A stretch of DNA of 64,000 nucleotides. Origin: Heligmosomoides polygyrus polygyrus (Eukaryota; Nematoda; Chromadorea; Rhabditida; Heligmosomidae). Of the stretch, positions 9,810 through 24,800 are shown one piece after another (the first letter of the stretch is position 1; each line of letters begins with the position of its first letter). The notes under the pieces were generated by a model. It saw nothing but the letters and a program-made list of their open reading frames with translations, did no database searches and was not told the origin of the DNA. The translations under genes and the position numbers were made by a program. The stretch lies in NCBI GenBank assembly GCA_947396885.1, contig OX377206.1:10594778-10658777 (forward strand), in the 5' to 3' direction.

Positions 9810-12800
9810 GTAATTAGAGTCTCGAGGGACTTTGTTTTTTCAGTGTTTGATAAACTTACAACCGGAAAAAACCGTCTGAGTTATTCACCATAGTTTCGCA
9901 GTGAAATTCAGGGAAATCGTTACGGGACCGAGTTGCCTATCCCTCTGCTAATCAGTCGCTGCAGATAGTGATATTTGCTTGCATGCTTCTCCGGCGCAAA
10001 TAGGGTCGGGGAAGGGGGAGAGTGGTCTGATGAGCAGAAAATCCCATAGAGCGTCGTTAATGTCCTTTATCCCTGGCTCCAACGTATAAAGCATGTAGTA
10101 AGGGCGTTCCATGCTTAATAAAAACCATGCTTGAGTCGCCCGGTTGCGGGCGTTGCACCCCGGACAACTCGGACGAGTTTTTTCCGGTTCTAAGTGTATC
10201 GGCGAGTTGTTTTTTCTTCTTCTTCTTGCTCGCTTTACTTTCGGCTAATCGCCTCTCTTTCATTTGGCAGTTTTTGCAACATTGGTGCAGTCCTAGTTGG
10301 AAGGGCTGTATCTTAACGATGCTATCGGTGTTCCGTATAGTTGTCCTCAAACAAATATAACCGAATAATCATTCGAATAATTTTTTCAATATTCGATATT
10401 TCTAGATTTTCGAATATCTGTTCGAATTAGAACATCGATGGGTTTAAGAGATCGAGTATTCTTTCGAGTTCGGACATCGAAAGGGAGCAATTTTCGAGGA
10501 TTATTCGAAAACCGAATTATTTTATTTGAATATCAAATAAATGTCTAATCTTCTAGCACAACCTAATTTGATCAAATTGTTCGACTACTGGAATATATTC
10601 GAATAAGGGAAATATGGGGCTTATTCGATTATCGGTCATCATTTGAAAAAATTGATGGTCGAATAAATGCGTTCGTTTATTCGCTCAAAATTTTTTAACA
10701 TCGAATAAATTTGTTCTTTCATTCGTTCGATAAAATTTCTCAAAGGCACAACTTCAGTGTACGATATAGCCTTATATCGAACACACTCATTCCATGGGTA
10801 ACAGTTGCATTAACGAAATCCTAATAAACTATGTAAAAAGTATTAAGGATATATGGTGTTGAAGGCTCGGAGGGTCCCAGACACTCACGCCGGTCACCTG
10901 GAAGGGCAACTGATTCATTTACAGAAATTGATCGGAATTTGAACAGTATTTCACCTGAAATTCAACGAAATTTCTAGGCGGGAGTTTTTGAAACGCATTT
11001 TCAGCAGGCTTTAACCCATTTATAATTCTCGCTCAAAGTGGTCAGCTCCACTGGAATAAAGTTAAGATCACGTTCATCTACCGCTCGAATTTAACAGATG
11101 AACTATAGTTCCTCTTCTAGTTGAGCGATGCGAGTGTCTGAGTTTGCAAATGATGATGATATGAAGAAGTGTCTTATCCGTATTACGAATGTCATACTGC
11201 ACGCAAAAGGCTGATTGATTTCAAGCCTTCCGGCCTAAATTTCAATTGTAGCTGAAACGCTTAACATTTATATTATGCTCCAGCTTGTTAAACGAGAAGA
11301 AAAAACACAACGATAAACAACTAAACCAAAAACAAACAAGTGAAATAGCAGGAAAGAGCAAAAAGGATTAGCCAAGAGAACGTAACTAGTAGGCTTCATA
11401 GTTTCCTTTGTAAGTACCAATTGACAATCGCCTTGAAGTTGTTAGAGTTCTTTTGGAGCTGTTCCTTTTTGATAATCGTAGCAAATTCCAATGCTTTTTC
11501 CGACTGGCGAAGAAATCAAAGTGTGATTCGCTTTCTGTTGAAGCCTACCTTAAACCTGTTCCCCGTAGTGAATTAAAGTACCAGCAAAAAACTGTTAGAT
11601 CTGATGAAAGTTCTGCGAAAGTGAGCCTTATAAACTAGAAAGAGATCGTAGTGATGAGAAAAAGTTTTTTTTTGTTGCTTCCTTTGGTTTTTGACTTGAA
11701 TGACTAGATCTGCAGAATCAGTTTAAAATACCGTTGCTTCCTTCTCTATTACACTTCCGGCGTTCACGTTTCAAGCTTCACCCTGTCAATTTTCATAAAA
11801 TTTTGGTTTCTGATGGAAACGGAAAGGTGCGAAGTAGCCCGCTGGGCCCAGCTTATATGAATACTGTTATAACTGGAGAAAATCCTACAAGTTTGTTTGG
11901 TCTAGGGTAGAGCCGCAAGGTTTTAAAGTCTTATGGAGCGGAACCCCTTCCTCTCCCTTCTAGCAAGTTTCACCGTTATCCTAGTTGAGGAGGAGGCTTG
12001 AATGAATTTTGCCTCTGAATTTCCTCGAGAGTGCAGAGGCTGATTCATTGCATGAAGATGCTTTCTGACAATTTTAACGGAGAAGTGATAGAACACGAGG
12101 ATGGGAAGTAATTCCCCTACAGTGGTTCGGCCCCTCTCAACTAGGACTGCACCGGGGAAGAGGGAATGGATTCTTCTAATTTCGTCAGTTTTACGCAGCT
12201 CTCATTCATTCTGTCTCTCATGGGAGTGGGAATGGTATCTTCCGCCGATATGGGCTTAATTTTTGTATTTGTTTTACTCCTGAAAATTCAGAACGTCCTT
12301 GATTTTTTTATTCATCGAAAATCAAAACGGTTCTATACCAGCGAGTTGGCGATTCGCTCTACCTTTTCGACCACGTCGGGAAAATTGAAGGTAGACTAGA
12401 CAACAAGGCACACTAAAGTAGCCTAAGCGAACACCGCCTTCCTAATTTCCCATACAGGGGATGTTACCCTATGTATGTCTCTCTGCAGGATAGGAGCGCA
12501 ACGCTTTTTTAAAAGAGAACTGCTGAAATTTTTGCTTTTGCAACAAAAAAACTACGTTTGAAGCTGCTGTGATGAATGTCTTCATTATTGATCTAGCCAC
12601 ACATAATTCAGTGAAAATCTTTCACATTGCAGAGTTATTTTTAAATAAGCGCTAGACTACTTTTTGGAGTGTTTCTAACGACTAGGGCCATCATTTACAT
12701 ACTTATACACCAAGGTCGACGAGAATGGAATTATCCAAAGCGAAATCGCACTAGAACATGACATTTGGACTTCAGAGGCGTATTTGGCATTCTCCTCTTT

Positions 12801-15800
12801 TCAATAAAAAAATAACGTGGGGATACAGTGAAACCCTCTTTCCCAGCTGGCTTTAAGAGCCGTCGGTAAACATGGCTGATGAACTGACTGTCACCGCCGA
12901 ATTAGTTCTGCTTTTTCAGTGTTTTACGAGGCAGGAATTCGGGTCCGATTGCGTTCTTTTATTAGCCATTTCGGGGGGGGGGGGGGGGGAGGAGGAGGAG
13001 AGATTCTGCGCGAAACAAATTGCCACAGGAGCAATTCTATTAACACAGATGAAGGATGACAGCTGCACTTAAAAAATCGACCGTCAATCACCAGTGAAGG
13101 AGTGGTCACCGAACTGACAATCATTCCCTTGTGTATCGCAGTCTGTATTAATACCATACTCATGTCAAATTTGACTCTTTTCAAATCAATTTGGACACTT
13201 TCACGTCAAATTGGAAACTCTTGAAAACAATTGTATTGCTTCTGAAATCAAAGTGAACGTCTTCCAGATCGAAACGAGTTACAGGTTAAACTACATACTC
13301 TCGAAGATGGTTAGAATAATTTTTTGTCCAAGGGAAATTTGGTATGAGTTTCTTTGCAATCACCACCTATATATATATAAGAGTTTGTCCGTCGAGTGAT
13401 CTAACCTAAGTGAGGTACGCCGCATCATCCACAGCGAGGGCGGTCGAATGATCTAACCTATGTGAGATATCACCACCTATCACCATCACCATCATCACCT
13501 TCACCACCTATAAATAAAAGAGTTTGTCCGTGGATTGATCTAACCTAAGTGAGATACGCCGCATCATCCGCAGCGAGAGCGGTCGAGTGATCTATCCTAA
13601 GTGAGATACGCCCTTGCAATTGCTCTGCAATCTTTGTAATTTTTTAAAGCTCAGCTGAGTGTAATAATTTTATAAAATGTTTTTTTTTTGCCGAGAAAAA
13701 GTAACAAAATAAATTTAGTTTTAGAGCGGAACAGGACAGTAATCTTTAATGCATTAAAGAGCGTGATCCCGCCATGTACTTGGGAAGCTGGTCGCGATAT
13801 TCATTTAATTGGTAATGTAAAAAAAAATTCTTAGACGAAGCGTTAAAATGAGGGTATGTGTGTTAAGGTCATAACGTTGGTTATTATGCGCACTTCGGTG
13901 TTTTTCTTGAGAATTTGGAATAAATTAATCAAACTACGAATTATTTCCAGTGGAATGATGAAGCAAACAAATTTCCTCGAAACCACGAATTCAGTATTGA
14001 TGCCTCACATTTGATTGCCTAATTGTAGGTGTGCAATCTGAGCGATGTGCCACTTGTGAATGCTGTTCTGTTTGCGAAGATACGACTGTTGGAAGGTGGC
14101 ACATTTGATGACTGCACTGAACGTGTTGAGGTATGGTCCTCAGTTGCTGTTTTTATGTGATATTTATTGCTTTATGTTAGAAAAACATCTTGTGACCAAG
14201 TCGGCAGGAGTTGTTTATTCCACGTTTGTTAATTTTTCTATTGGTCCAAAAAATCATGTTTTGGTCGTTTTTTCCTGAAGGTGTGGAACACCTGTGCATG
14301 CTTTCTCTCTCAGAAGTGGTTTTGTAAGCCAACTGAGAGGATAGAGAAAGGCATTGTTCAATCCCTTTCCGAATCCGTCACGAATTCGACCTATGCGATA
14401 TATCATGAAAGTAGTCTGAATGCGTATTTCGCCTGTGCCGGTGAACAAGTCAGTGCTATGCCTTCCCAGACAATTTACCGACTCCGGAGGGATGATAGGC
14501 TTTGTTAGTCTGAAACCCGTGCCTGCCAATTACCTTGATTTGTGTGCTTGCAACAATCGGAATGTTCTCAAATTTCGCTACCGCGTGCCATTGTAAGCTA
14601 AAAATATTCATTTAAAAATCCACAGAACGCTAAGAAAGGGGGGGGGGGCTTATCTTAAAACCATTCGATGATAAGTCATCTATCTCTAAAGTGTTGTAGA
14701 AAGCGATCTTTACAACCGATTTGCAGGTTGTCCGCAATAGCTGTTCGTGGTCTCATCGTTCCAACTTCTGCTGTCGCATCACTTCGGATCCCTCGTCCGG
14801 GATTCTGGAACGATGCTTGTGCCGGATCTCTATCAGAAAAGTTCGTCTATTTGTGTAGATTATTGTACCCCTTTAGTACGATTGTTACGTTTCGGACGCT
14901 GCATTCTGTCTATTTTTTTCAGGAGCAAAAAGGAGGTAAATCGTTCGTTAAACTCGGTTTTGTCGACATTAACCTATCGGAGTTTGCTGGGAGCGGCGTC
15001 GAAGGTTCGTTTCTTATAGTTATTGGCTTTCTTTTTCAGTTACATTTTTTTCGGTCAGTGCGTTGTCCTTTCAGTGGTTGTTGATCGTTTTTCTGTCGTT
15101 CCGCTCTCGCTAAAGAGGCTTCTTGAAGAAGAAATGGGTTGCTTGATTGGGTATTTGAGTTGCCTAGTGGAAGACGTCAGGCTCGCCATGCTATTTTTAG
15201 ATGACGGTTAAAGCCAGCTTCAAGAGCAATTATAGCCGGAAACCTAATAGCGGCACAGTACATGAGATTAAGCAGCACAAATGGGTTGATTAGAAAGTAG
15301 TTGTATTTTTGCTGCTGCTGAATTTATCTGTGTTAAGGTGTGGTTGTTGGTTTATAAACCTTGCCATAGTCATTCTTTTCATTATTAACTAAACAAAACA
15401 GCGAAATATGCGTGTGAATTAGGATGTTACACCATGCAGAGAGGCATTATACTTTGTATTTAGCACTTTCTTTCCTTTTGAAACGTCTCGGAGATTCTTA
15501 TTTCTTGCGAAGTCATTAAGAAACGGGCTGTATGTGAAATCTACTTCAACGCTTCGTTTTATACTGCTAAACTACCCTGAAATATCCGGCCACTAAACAA
15601 AGAAGAATTTTCAAAGATAATGTTAAGGTGTGGGCTTTATTTGTTATGATTGGCATACCCTGCGCATTCTACGTTTTACGTAAACTTGTTTGAGTGCACC
15701 ATTGACCTATACAATGAAGAATGTAGCCGAGTGAGTGTTATACTCCATAGATAATTTCTGCTAAGGTTTTATCCATTCTTTACGGTTAAAAATTAAGTTG

Positions 15801-18800
15801 AACTGGCCTAGAATGGAACCTCAAATCGACGTATTATGTGTGCATTATCTGCGCTTACGCAAATTACCCTTCCCATGCATAGGAAAATTCGTTCTGTTTA
15901 CTCTTAGTTGATAGCTTATATCGTATTATGTGCAAATGCTTTTCAAAATGAGGCGTATTTTACACTCTTCGGTCATTTTCAAGATTTAATTTATACTTTC
16001 CAGTAATTGTTGCTACTCCTTGGTTTGTTGTTGTTGTTGTTGAAATAAGTGTTGGTAAAATTACCGTACCAATGAGATTATTGCATTTAATCAGCGCTGA
16101 ACAAGAATGTGAAAAAAGCCTGACATTCTATCGCATGTAAGCTAGCGGTATTTTTCCGATTTTAATAAATTCAATAATAGATTACGATAAAGTTTCAAAA
16201 AGATGATGAAGTTAATTCCTCAAATGTCTCTGGTCCCTCTTCATTTTAAAGAAGAAGAAAAAGAAATAATAATAAATAAATCTTTAAGGATAGTTAGAAA
16301 GAAGTGAATAGAGAAGATTTATTGCTCCCTAACTCCATCATTCTACGTTTTCAAGCAGCACGCTGCAACCTGTATCAGTCAACGGGGCTAAAATCAGCAT
16401 CTAATTAAAGGCGCATTAAGAGCCGCGAACGCATTGCTTGACTTTTTTCTTCTTTTTTTTCTTGCGCCTGTGCCAGGCTATAGGCGGACGATGTCTGTCA
16501 TTTTGTTAATGAATGTGGAGATGTGGAGCAGCCACTGTACACTCTGTTGACACGTCTTCTTCGTGATGGAAAAAAGCGTTTTAGCGTTTCAGTTGGATTT
16601 GCTCTGCAAATACTAGCTGAAGGTTGGAGTTCGGTCTCATTCATTGACCGCGTTTGTTCAGGCATGACACGCTCGTATCTACTGGACGGCTACGGGTTGC
16701 ATCAGCGTCAGGACAATTCCAGAGTTCAGATCAAGATCACGATGACACACCAGAGCGCCGATCCGTTCTTCCGAGTGTGAGTTTATTGTGGCTGTATAAG
16801 GCGCTGGCGATCTTATTTGGGTTTTCTGTACAGGACCATTATTTGGGTTTTTTCGGTTTGAATAAGCGGAGCTTTTTTAAATGTGATTTGGTCTCAGAGC
16901 TCAGGGGTTGAGTGAACTTTCCCTTTCTTTTGGAACTGTCAAATGAGGCTATAATTGTCATGTATGACTAGGTTTCCTGCGTACTTTGTCTAGGCAGAAT
17001 TTCACTGAGAACGCTTTACGCTGAGACCGAATTAGAATGAAACCTTCGGTGACCTTTTCATATGTGTGGCTGGTTAATTTGTGGCGGAGATATGGTTATT
17101 TCTGGTCTTTATCGTCATTTTATGCTAGCTCTACTCCAGAAGGAGTTCATTTCCTTTCGTTCACGCATTTCGGATTGTAGGAAGCGTTTTGATAAATGTA
17201 AAATTTTCCTGGAGAAGCTATTTTGGATCTTACTAAGAAATGTGATATCTTTCATTGTTCTCAAAAGGTAGAATACAGTAGCTTATGTTCTACGTACAGC
17301 AGGGGCCGGATTCATCAACGACTAACCCGCGGGTATAGGTGGTAAAGATACCCACGATGAAGCCTGCATCTCTAACTCTTACCTTATCTCTACCGTGCTC
17401 TTGTCTTATCTCTACCCCTTATACCCCGCATTCCGGCCCCAGGACTACCTTGCTTGTTGCGGGCGGGTAAGCGTTGCAAAATTTGAAATATACTTCACTG
17501 AACCTTGCTCTTATAGTCTTAGCTTCGACGTTACCTATCGTTTGTTTCAAATGTCTCTGCAATACACCATCGATATGAGCCGGTTTTCGAAGTCATTTCT
17601 AGAAGGCAGCTGTCAGAATGCCAAAAAAGTGCTATGTCACCCTGTTGATTCAGGGTGCCGGTTTTGCAGAACGCTGTAGGGTGCAGGGTCGTTATTAATA
17701 GGCGTTTTTGCTGACCAGAGCTAATCGCCGCCGAGAAAACGAATTTGGTAGAGGTGAAAGAAGCGACTGCCCGAAAGTCGGTCTTTTTCGACATGCTAGG
17801 GAAGGCTACGAAAATGCTCGTATAGCCTTTACACCGCTCAATCCAAACATGTCCATGTCATCGTTATCACTCTGGAACGGGCATGGTTCCTGAATCAGGA
17901 ACGGTATTGTTTGACACCTACGCGTGACAGGCAACATATAGACTTAATGAGTTTACGTGGAATTTCGTTTGGTTTAGTTAATTTCCATTTTTGCAATTCT
18001 TGACTTCATTTCATTTTTGTGCTTTGTCTAAAACCAACGAGTGCACGCAGGTCGTTATGGGCACACTGTATTTTCTCTAGAAAGTGCCGGAATTTCCCAT
18101 CTTTGAGACTAATTAGTTTCTAATTTACCATCGTTTTCGAAAGTAGCTGGAGATGTTGCTTGAGAAAAGCGATAGCTGGACAATTCTTTCAAGAGTCATT
18201 TTGCTTAGCTCTTGCAGAGGGCTGTGTGGCAGGGGTTGTTTATTATTAAGCATTTTGTTGGGGAAGACAAATGATTACAAAAAATGGTAAAAGATATGTA
18301 TGAGATGAGATACATTACATTTTCTAATGACATTTTTCTGAAAGGTATGGAAAATTGCTAAGGTACTCAATAGTTCCAGTTGGACCTATGTTGTTTAAGT
18401 AAGTGCTCTCAGGCATAATTTTTGTCTGAACGTTTAAGGATAAACGCATGGACTGAATGCGTATTCTGCGAGGTAAAAGCATTTTATGACGCATAAGCAC
18501 GTACAGCAATTCGTTTAACATCTTGTTCTGCACTTGCACACTTTGCGAAGATTTATGGGAAAGTTCAGTTAGACTGGAGGCAGGACATTTTTAGATTTGC
18601 GGTTCGTTTTTTTTTACATGAAAAGTGGAGAAAGGTTTATAGCAAGCTTAAAAGGACACCGGTTGAAAGCATATGGAAAGAGAATTGCTGAGCTTCTAAA
18701 GAACTGCGGGGATTCCAGTGCTTTTATATTTTTCTCAAATGCATTTCAAGTAGTGGTTTCAGTATACACGCCCTCTCTGATATGAGCGTCTATTCGTTGC

Positions 18801-21800
18801 GGCCTTATTGGCCTACGCTTTCCCACGCCCCTCTGCTGCGCACATTCGCGACTAGGAAGCAGAACAGAACATTTGTTAAGCGAAAAGTGGCACAATCAGT
18901 TTACACAAAAGTTGATAGCAAATCTGGCTTTTTGATTATTCTCAAAAGTGATATCGTCGAAAACTTATACGTATAAAGTGGAAAGTGTTCTTTTATCATA
19001 ACGATTTAGTATTTCATTCTCTGAAAAAGCTGTTTTATATTTTGAATTTAGGACTCAACGTTTTAGCAGTGCAGAGTTAGGAGATCATGTGAATTCTCAT
19101 GAAGACTATAGTATAGACTACTAAGTACTAATTATACATGTACATAGTAATTAGTCACGCTTTTGTGTAATTATATGATAGATTTGGGTGCGTGTAGAGC
19201 AGTCGGAGTAGGTGCCTGCTGTCCTGTGCACCCGATACCCAGGTTCCTCGTTCGGATTTCCCGCCTAGGCCAACCAAGCGTTCCATCCGTCCGGGGTCGG
19301 TGAATTGATGCCAGACATGTCTGAAAAGGATAAGGCACTGACTTATTCATCGGCTTTCCACCGCAAGTCATAATATGTTCAAATACGCGTTCAGAATCGC
19401 CTTCACGATATCCAGTGGAAGTAGTAGAATGCGTGGCGCATTCCAAAAGAGATTGAGCAACTCCGTCCTTTATCCCTTATCCGTTGTGATAAGTTTGGGC
19501 ATGTGGCACACTTTGAGGAACACCCGCTCTCCCGTACACTACAGTTAAAGTTTAAGGTTTGGGTATCGCCCAAGCCAGCCCAGCTAAGATTTTCATTCCT
19601 GATTGGGCTGTGGAATTTGGTGGCAGACCTTCTGATAGCATAAAATGCTGAACCATTTTGTAGTCCATGGGCCGGATTCATCAACGCTTTTAGCCGGGGT
19701 ATGCGAGGTACAAGGTAGGCAGTGGTATACGTGCGGGGAGGTAGGTAGGGGTAAACCTACCCACAATGAGGCATTCATATTCATTCATAAACCTTACCCG
19801 CCACATCGTGGATATATCAGTGGTAGAGAATACTCGACGATCGCTGTGGGGTATATTCGCATTCCTGCAAGGATTCCGCACTCCATTGACAAAATGGTGC
19901 TGCAGTGAGATCAGGTATTCTCACGAGATGCTTAGTTCTCCTTACCCATGGTTTCTTTCATGAATGCGAATCGCACCCGCTACCCACGTCGGGTAATGGG
20001 TATGATTCCCTTATGGTATCTCTACCTATATGCACTGCTTGATGAATTCGGCCCCAGATATGCTTCAAAATCGCGATACCCCCGTAGAAACATGGCGCGT
20101 CCCATAAGCATATTGATTAATGTCGACTTTTATCCTCTGCCCTAATTGATGATATTTGCTTCAGCCCTTTTCTCGGAGGAGCAGACACCATTGAAGACAG
20201 CTCATTGAATCCGTATCTGAAGGCGTCAGACGTCGAAGAGGATGAAGATGAGGATATAGCCGGCGCATTTGTGAAAATGCGACCCAGTGCGAGTGCCGAT
20301 GTTTCCGGTACGTCTTGCTTCACTGTTTTTTTTTGTTGTTGTTGAAAATGTTCGCTAGTTAGTTTGCTTATCTGTAGTGCTCTTGAGTGCGTTATTCCGC
20401 GTATTTCGTTGAGATTGCTTTCTGAGTTCCGCTTGCTTTTGCATGCTTTTGCTTTGCTTTTCTGTGTGCTGCACATTGTATTGTTCGAGGAAAAGTATGA
20501 AAAAGGAAGTGTAACGAGGATTTTTGAATAATAACTAACTTTCATAATAGAGAACGGCTTCATGCTTTCTATCATATCATGTGTTTTGGCGACCGAGTTA
20601 TTCTTTATGATTCAATTCATTTTCCTTCGGCCTCATGTGGTTGGTGCTCAGGTTGTAAACTCTAATAGCGAGCTTTGGTGACCAAAAATACCTCCTCAGA
20701 GCTTAATCTTCATGGTTTTGAGAAATAGAACAGCTGTGGTTTGTTTACTAAAGGGCATGTTTGAAATGAAGGGGAGAAAACGTTAGTGATACTTTATGCT
20801 CTACTAACAATTTGAGCTTCCTTGTATTTTTTTTTTGAGCGCGAAACTTGAACCTTATACAGGGTGGTCCACATGAAGTGTTACGCGGAAAACTATATAC
20901 AACTTTGCAGAAACCAACTAAAATAAGAAAAGTGTACGAGTATTGGAAAGACAAGAAAAATCTGCATAAAATATCATGCACCACATTCAGAATGAGTTCC
21001 TTTTTAGCTTCAATGCAAACGTGCAACCTCTTTTGGAAATTCTTGAGGATGCGCGCGATAATTTCCGGCGAAATTTCGTCCCACGCCTTCTCCAGAGTTC
21101 TTTTCAACGAATCCAGTGAACTGTGTCTGAAAGAGCAGCTTTTTTGCTCCATGATTGATCAGATGGCGAAATCCATAGGGTTGAGATCGGGCGAGTTTGA
21201 TGGCCAAACATCCTTCGTCCACAAATCTGGAAGATTGGTCTCACACCATTCCAAGATCTTCTTGGCACCGTGAGCTGGTGCCCAATCTTGCTGGAAGGTC
21301 CAATCCATATCCTTAACATTTTCTTGTGCCCAAGGTATTGCCACGTTTTCCAGGATTTGCTTCTCGTAGATTTCGGCTTTGAATAAAAACAAGCTTGGTC
21401 TTGCCCTGGCCCGACATTTCAGCCCATACAATAAAGGACTGTGGAAAATGAGCTCATCCGACGTTGACTGCTCTTGCGAATCCTTTTGACAGCAGTTTCC
21501 GTTGATTCTGCGCGTTTTGGAGTTGTTCGACGATAAATATCTTTTCCTCTGTTAAGAGAACTCAGTCGCGCTTGCCACCGCGCGTAAGGCCCTTCACCTT
21601 TTCTGCATTCGTCCAATTTTGAAGCCATCAGTTCTTCCGTGATGTGCTGTCCTTTGGCAGATTTGTAGTAATACAATCACAGATCATCACTCGTCAGTCG
21701 TTTCATAGAAGAACGACTAATGTTGTGCTCCTTAGGTAGTTTCCTATTGTTTCTTGCAGGATTTCGGTGTAACATGTCTTTGACGGCCTTTCGAAGGTCA

Positions 21801-24800
21801 GAAGTCCTTGCAGTTCGTCGTGGTCTTCCTCTCGGACGATTTTAGATCCCTCCAATCTCTTCGAAACGTTGGATGACGCGGTGTACTTGAACCCGATGCA
21901 GTTTGAGCATCTTTGAAGTCGTGGAAACGGACGACCCGCGTTTGAATGTATCGATTACTGCTGAACGATCCCTAAGCGAAACCATGTTTACCTAGAAACG
22001 GAGAATAAGACTGGTCATAGGTGGACTAAAAGATACGGAGAGAACTAATAACACCGCTGCAAACCACAGAAAAAGCGAAAAAATTTCGAAAATGGACTTT
22101 TTGTAGCGCGTAACACTTCATGTGGACCACCCTGTATATGGTCTTAGAGTTCAAGTTGATAAATGTTAGGTGTAGTGTATAAGGTAACGTATTGTGGTGA
22201 GAACGTTGAGTGTTGCACCTGTAGCCGTTAAATTTGGACCTTGGATACGGCCTTGGAGTTTGAAAAGTTCGTTAGACTTTATTCTTGATTTAGTGAGCTG
22301 GCTTATAGAAAAACTGTTCGAGTACGCGCTGAAGTCATTTGTGAAAATATTAAGTTCGTCAGTTCGTAATCTTATCATTATACAAATTTTCTCTTTGAAA
22401 AAAAATGTAGGGCAAAATAGTTGTGGGTAACGGTGGTCGTCATGTGCTCGATTTTTAGGTGGCGGGTTCTTCCGAAGGAAAATTTTCGCCAAGTTGTGGA
22501 AGTCCGGAAATTCTAGTTCATTTAAGGGTTTGTACAAGCTTTTCATAAACTTAAGTGCTATTGCAGAAGGCAATTCCATACTTCTGCAAGAGTGCTATCG
22601 GGCTTGAGTTGTAAATCTTTTGATCTATTAATTTTTCTTCTATATCGTAGGTACGGAAACACTAAATTTAATAATACATGCAATCATAACAATTAACAAT
22701 TCGTCACACTTCACCAGAAAGGTGTCATTCTAGTAGGGAAGTTGTCAGGTGTCTTCTGCCTCTCTAACTTTGGTCTCGTTATTCCTGTTGCCTTTTAGGC
22801 TGTCAAAGGGTTGGCAGTGGGTTGCATGTAGAGACTGTAGGGCAGGTTCAGTTCCTTTTTTGAGCAAGGTTTAGGCGTCTTCCTCTGTAGGAGGAAGAAT
22901 CGAATTCTGTATCTTCAGCCTTTGTTCTAGGGAAGGTGAATTGCGATCCAGTTGTTTTTCATTTGTTAAATCAGCAGTAGTACTTCCTCTGGCGGGGGTT
23001 TTTAGAATCCGATCCAAATCCTTTGTCTTAATGTAGGACAACTTCAGAATATCCTCGTAAGGATAGGTGATTTTTGTGTGTATCGTCTCCGTTCAGGGTT
23101 CCACCCGTTGTTGAGCTTCCTATGAGGTACGAAAAATAAGAAGGAAGTCAGTGACTTGTGGGGTTCGCATCCTTCGTATCCTGCGTACTACCTCAACATA
23201 GAACCACATTAACACGTGTTTGGTCTGCACGTTGCTTTTCCACGTCTGCCGATGAACAAGTCAGCATGTTGCCCTTGTACAATTCTGATGCCCCAGCTCA
23301 CTGATTCCGCAGAGTTGGAATGCTTCATTGTTTGGTGTACGAATCAAGTCCAGAATCCAGTTGTCATTCGTCCAAGGTCGGCGGCTCTTGCCGAATACGC
23401 TACGTACGCCCGTTAATACCCGTGAAGGATTTATACTTCAGACGCCGGGGCCCTACGAATTCTTCCTGGATCGATTGGGCGGCACAAACGATCGATATTG
23501 CTACCTTTCATAACGCAGCTCCGCGACGGAATTATGAACCCTGCTTAAGCCGTTATTCTCTATTGTGATCTGAAGGTTTCCAGAATTCAGCTTGTCGTTT
23601 AGTCCACGGGTTGTCACAGTGAAATATCTAGCACTAAGCCTATCCGGTACTCCTGACCTTCATTACAAAAGCGAAGTGGATTAAAGTGGGTTATTTTGGC
23701 GCGACCCGTGGAAGGAGAGGTAAATGGGCAAGAATGTCAACAATATGGATGACAACGTTCTTCCAGTTTCGGCAACGACATATGGAATGTTTTTAAACTG
23801 CAGTTGAGGTGAAAAAAAAACCATTAAGCTACCAAAGACAAGATTTGCAACTCAGCCTGACATTTTTTAATTAAGTTGTAACTTTTTTCTTTTCTTTTAT
23901 GGTCATTTACGACCGTTTTTCAAACTGCAACTTTCTATCTGACGCTGAGACGGATCAGATCTCTAAGGGCTTAACCAACCTGCCCTGCTTTCTAAACGTA
24001 AAGGTTGGCTCCCACAGCTCCAAAACAGCCTGTAACTTTGACTTCTAGAAGTCTCTATTTCCTCTTGTAGCCGTTTATTTGAACATATGAGGATATGAGT
24101 GTCTCAGAAAGGCGGAATTTATACTTCAGAAGCTGGGAGGCGTGGTGTAATGAAATCTCACCGTATCGATTGGGCGCCGCAGACGATCGATATTAATAGC
24201 TTTCATAACACCGCGCTGCCTTGGGGACAGAAGAGTAGATCTCACCAAAGGGCTGGCAGCTGAGAAACCATTATTTTCTTCAAGCTTAGACGTGAGCATG
24301 GAATCATTCCATTATGTGTTGGCTTTTCAAGAGCTTTGCTGTGCTTTTTTGGCTCATTGGTTTTGTAGATTCTAACCAGCTGCACTTCTTTCCTTCCCTG
24401 GTGGGGGCTTTGCAGGCTCTTGATTTATACAGTGGCCTGTTGGATGGAAAGGACACCTGACCGTTGCGTGTTGAATGATGTCACTCGTGTCTGTTTCGCT
24501 TGTGCTGGGTGATTAATGAGGGCTATCCTTATTGTTTTCCGTCTAACGGACGTCTCTTTCTCTTGCGTTGTCTCCGTTCTTCTCCTGAGAGTGTACTTGC
24601 GGTCTTCTGTAGGCTCCTATTATCTTGTCAGACGTCGCTACTTTGTTATACCAAAGGAGTCCCGTGTAAAATCGGCGACTCAGGGATTTCCCTGCTTAAC
24701 GTCGTTCTTCCAGGTTTTCCTTCTGGCTATTCTGATAGATTTTGGAACTTTCAGCTCTATACGCACCCTTACCGGATTGCGTTTTGGTCCTCGGCACCTT

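Larger units (their letters stand above)
9810..14028 (+). other. sym-3: sym-3 intron 1 (4.2 kb)
   Basis: It contains an ATTCGAA-rich tract (10370-10740), partial hairpin element D (13150-13860) and a 17-G tract at 12973-12989. Between 10750 and 13150 nothing else is recognisable. Confidence 0.75.
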
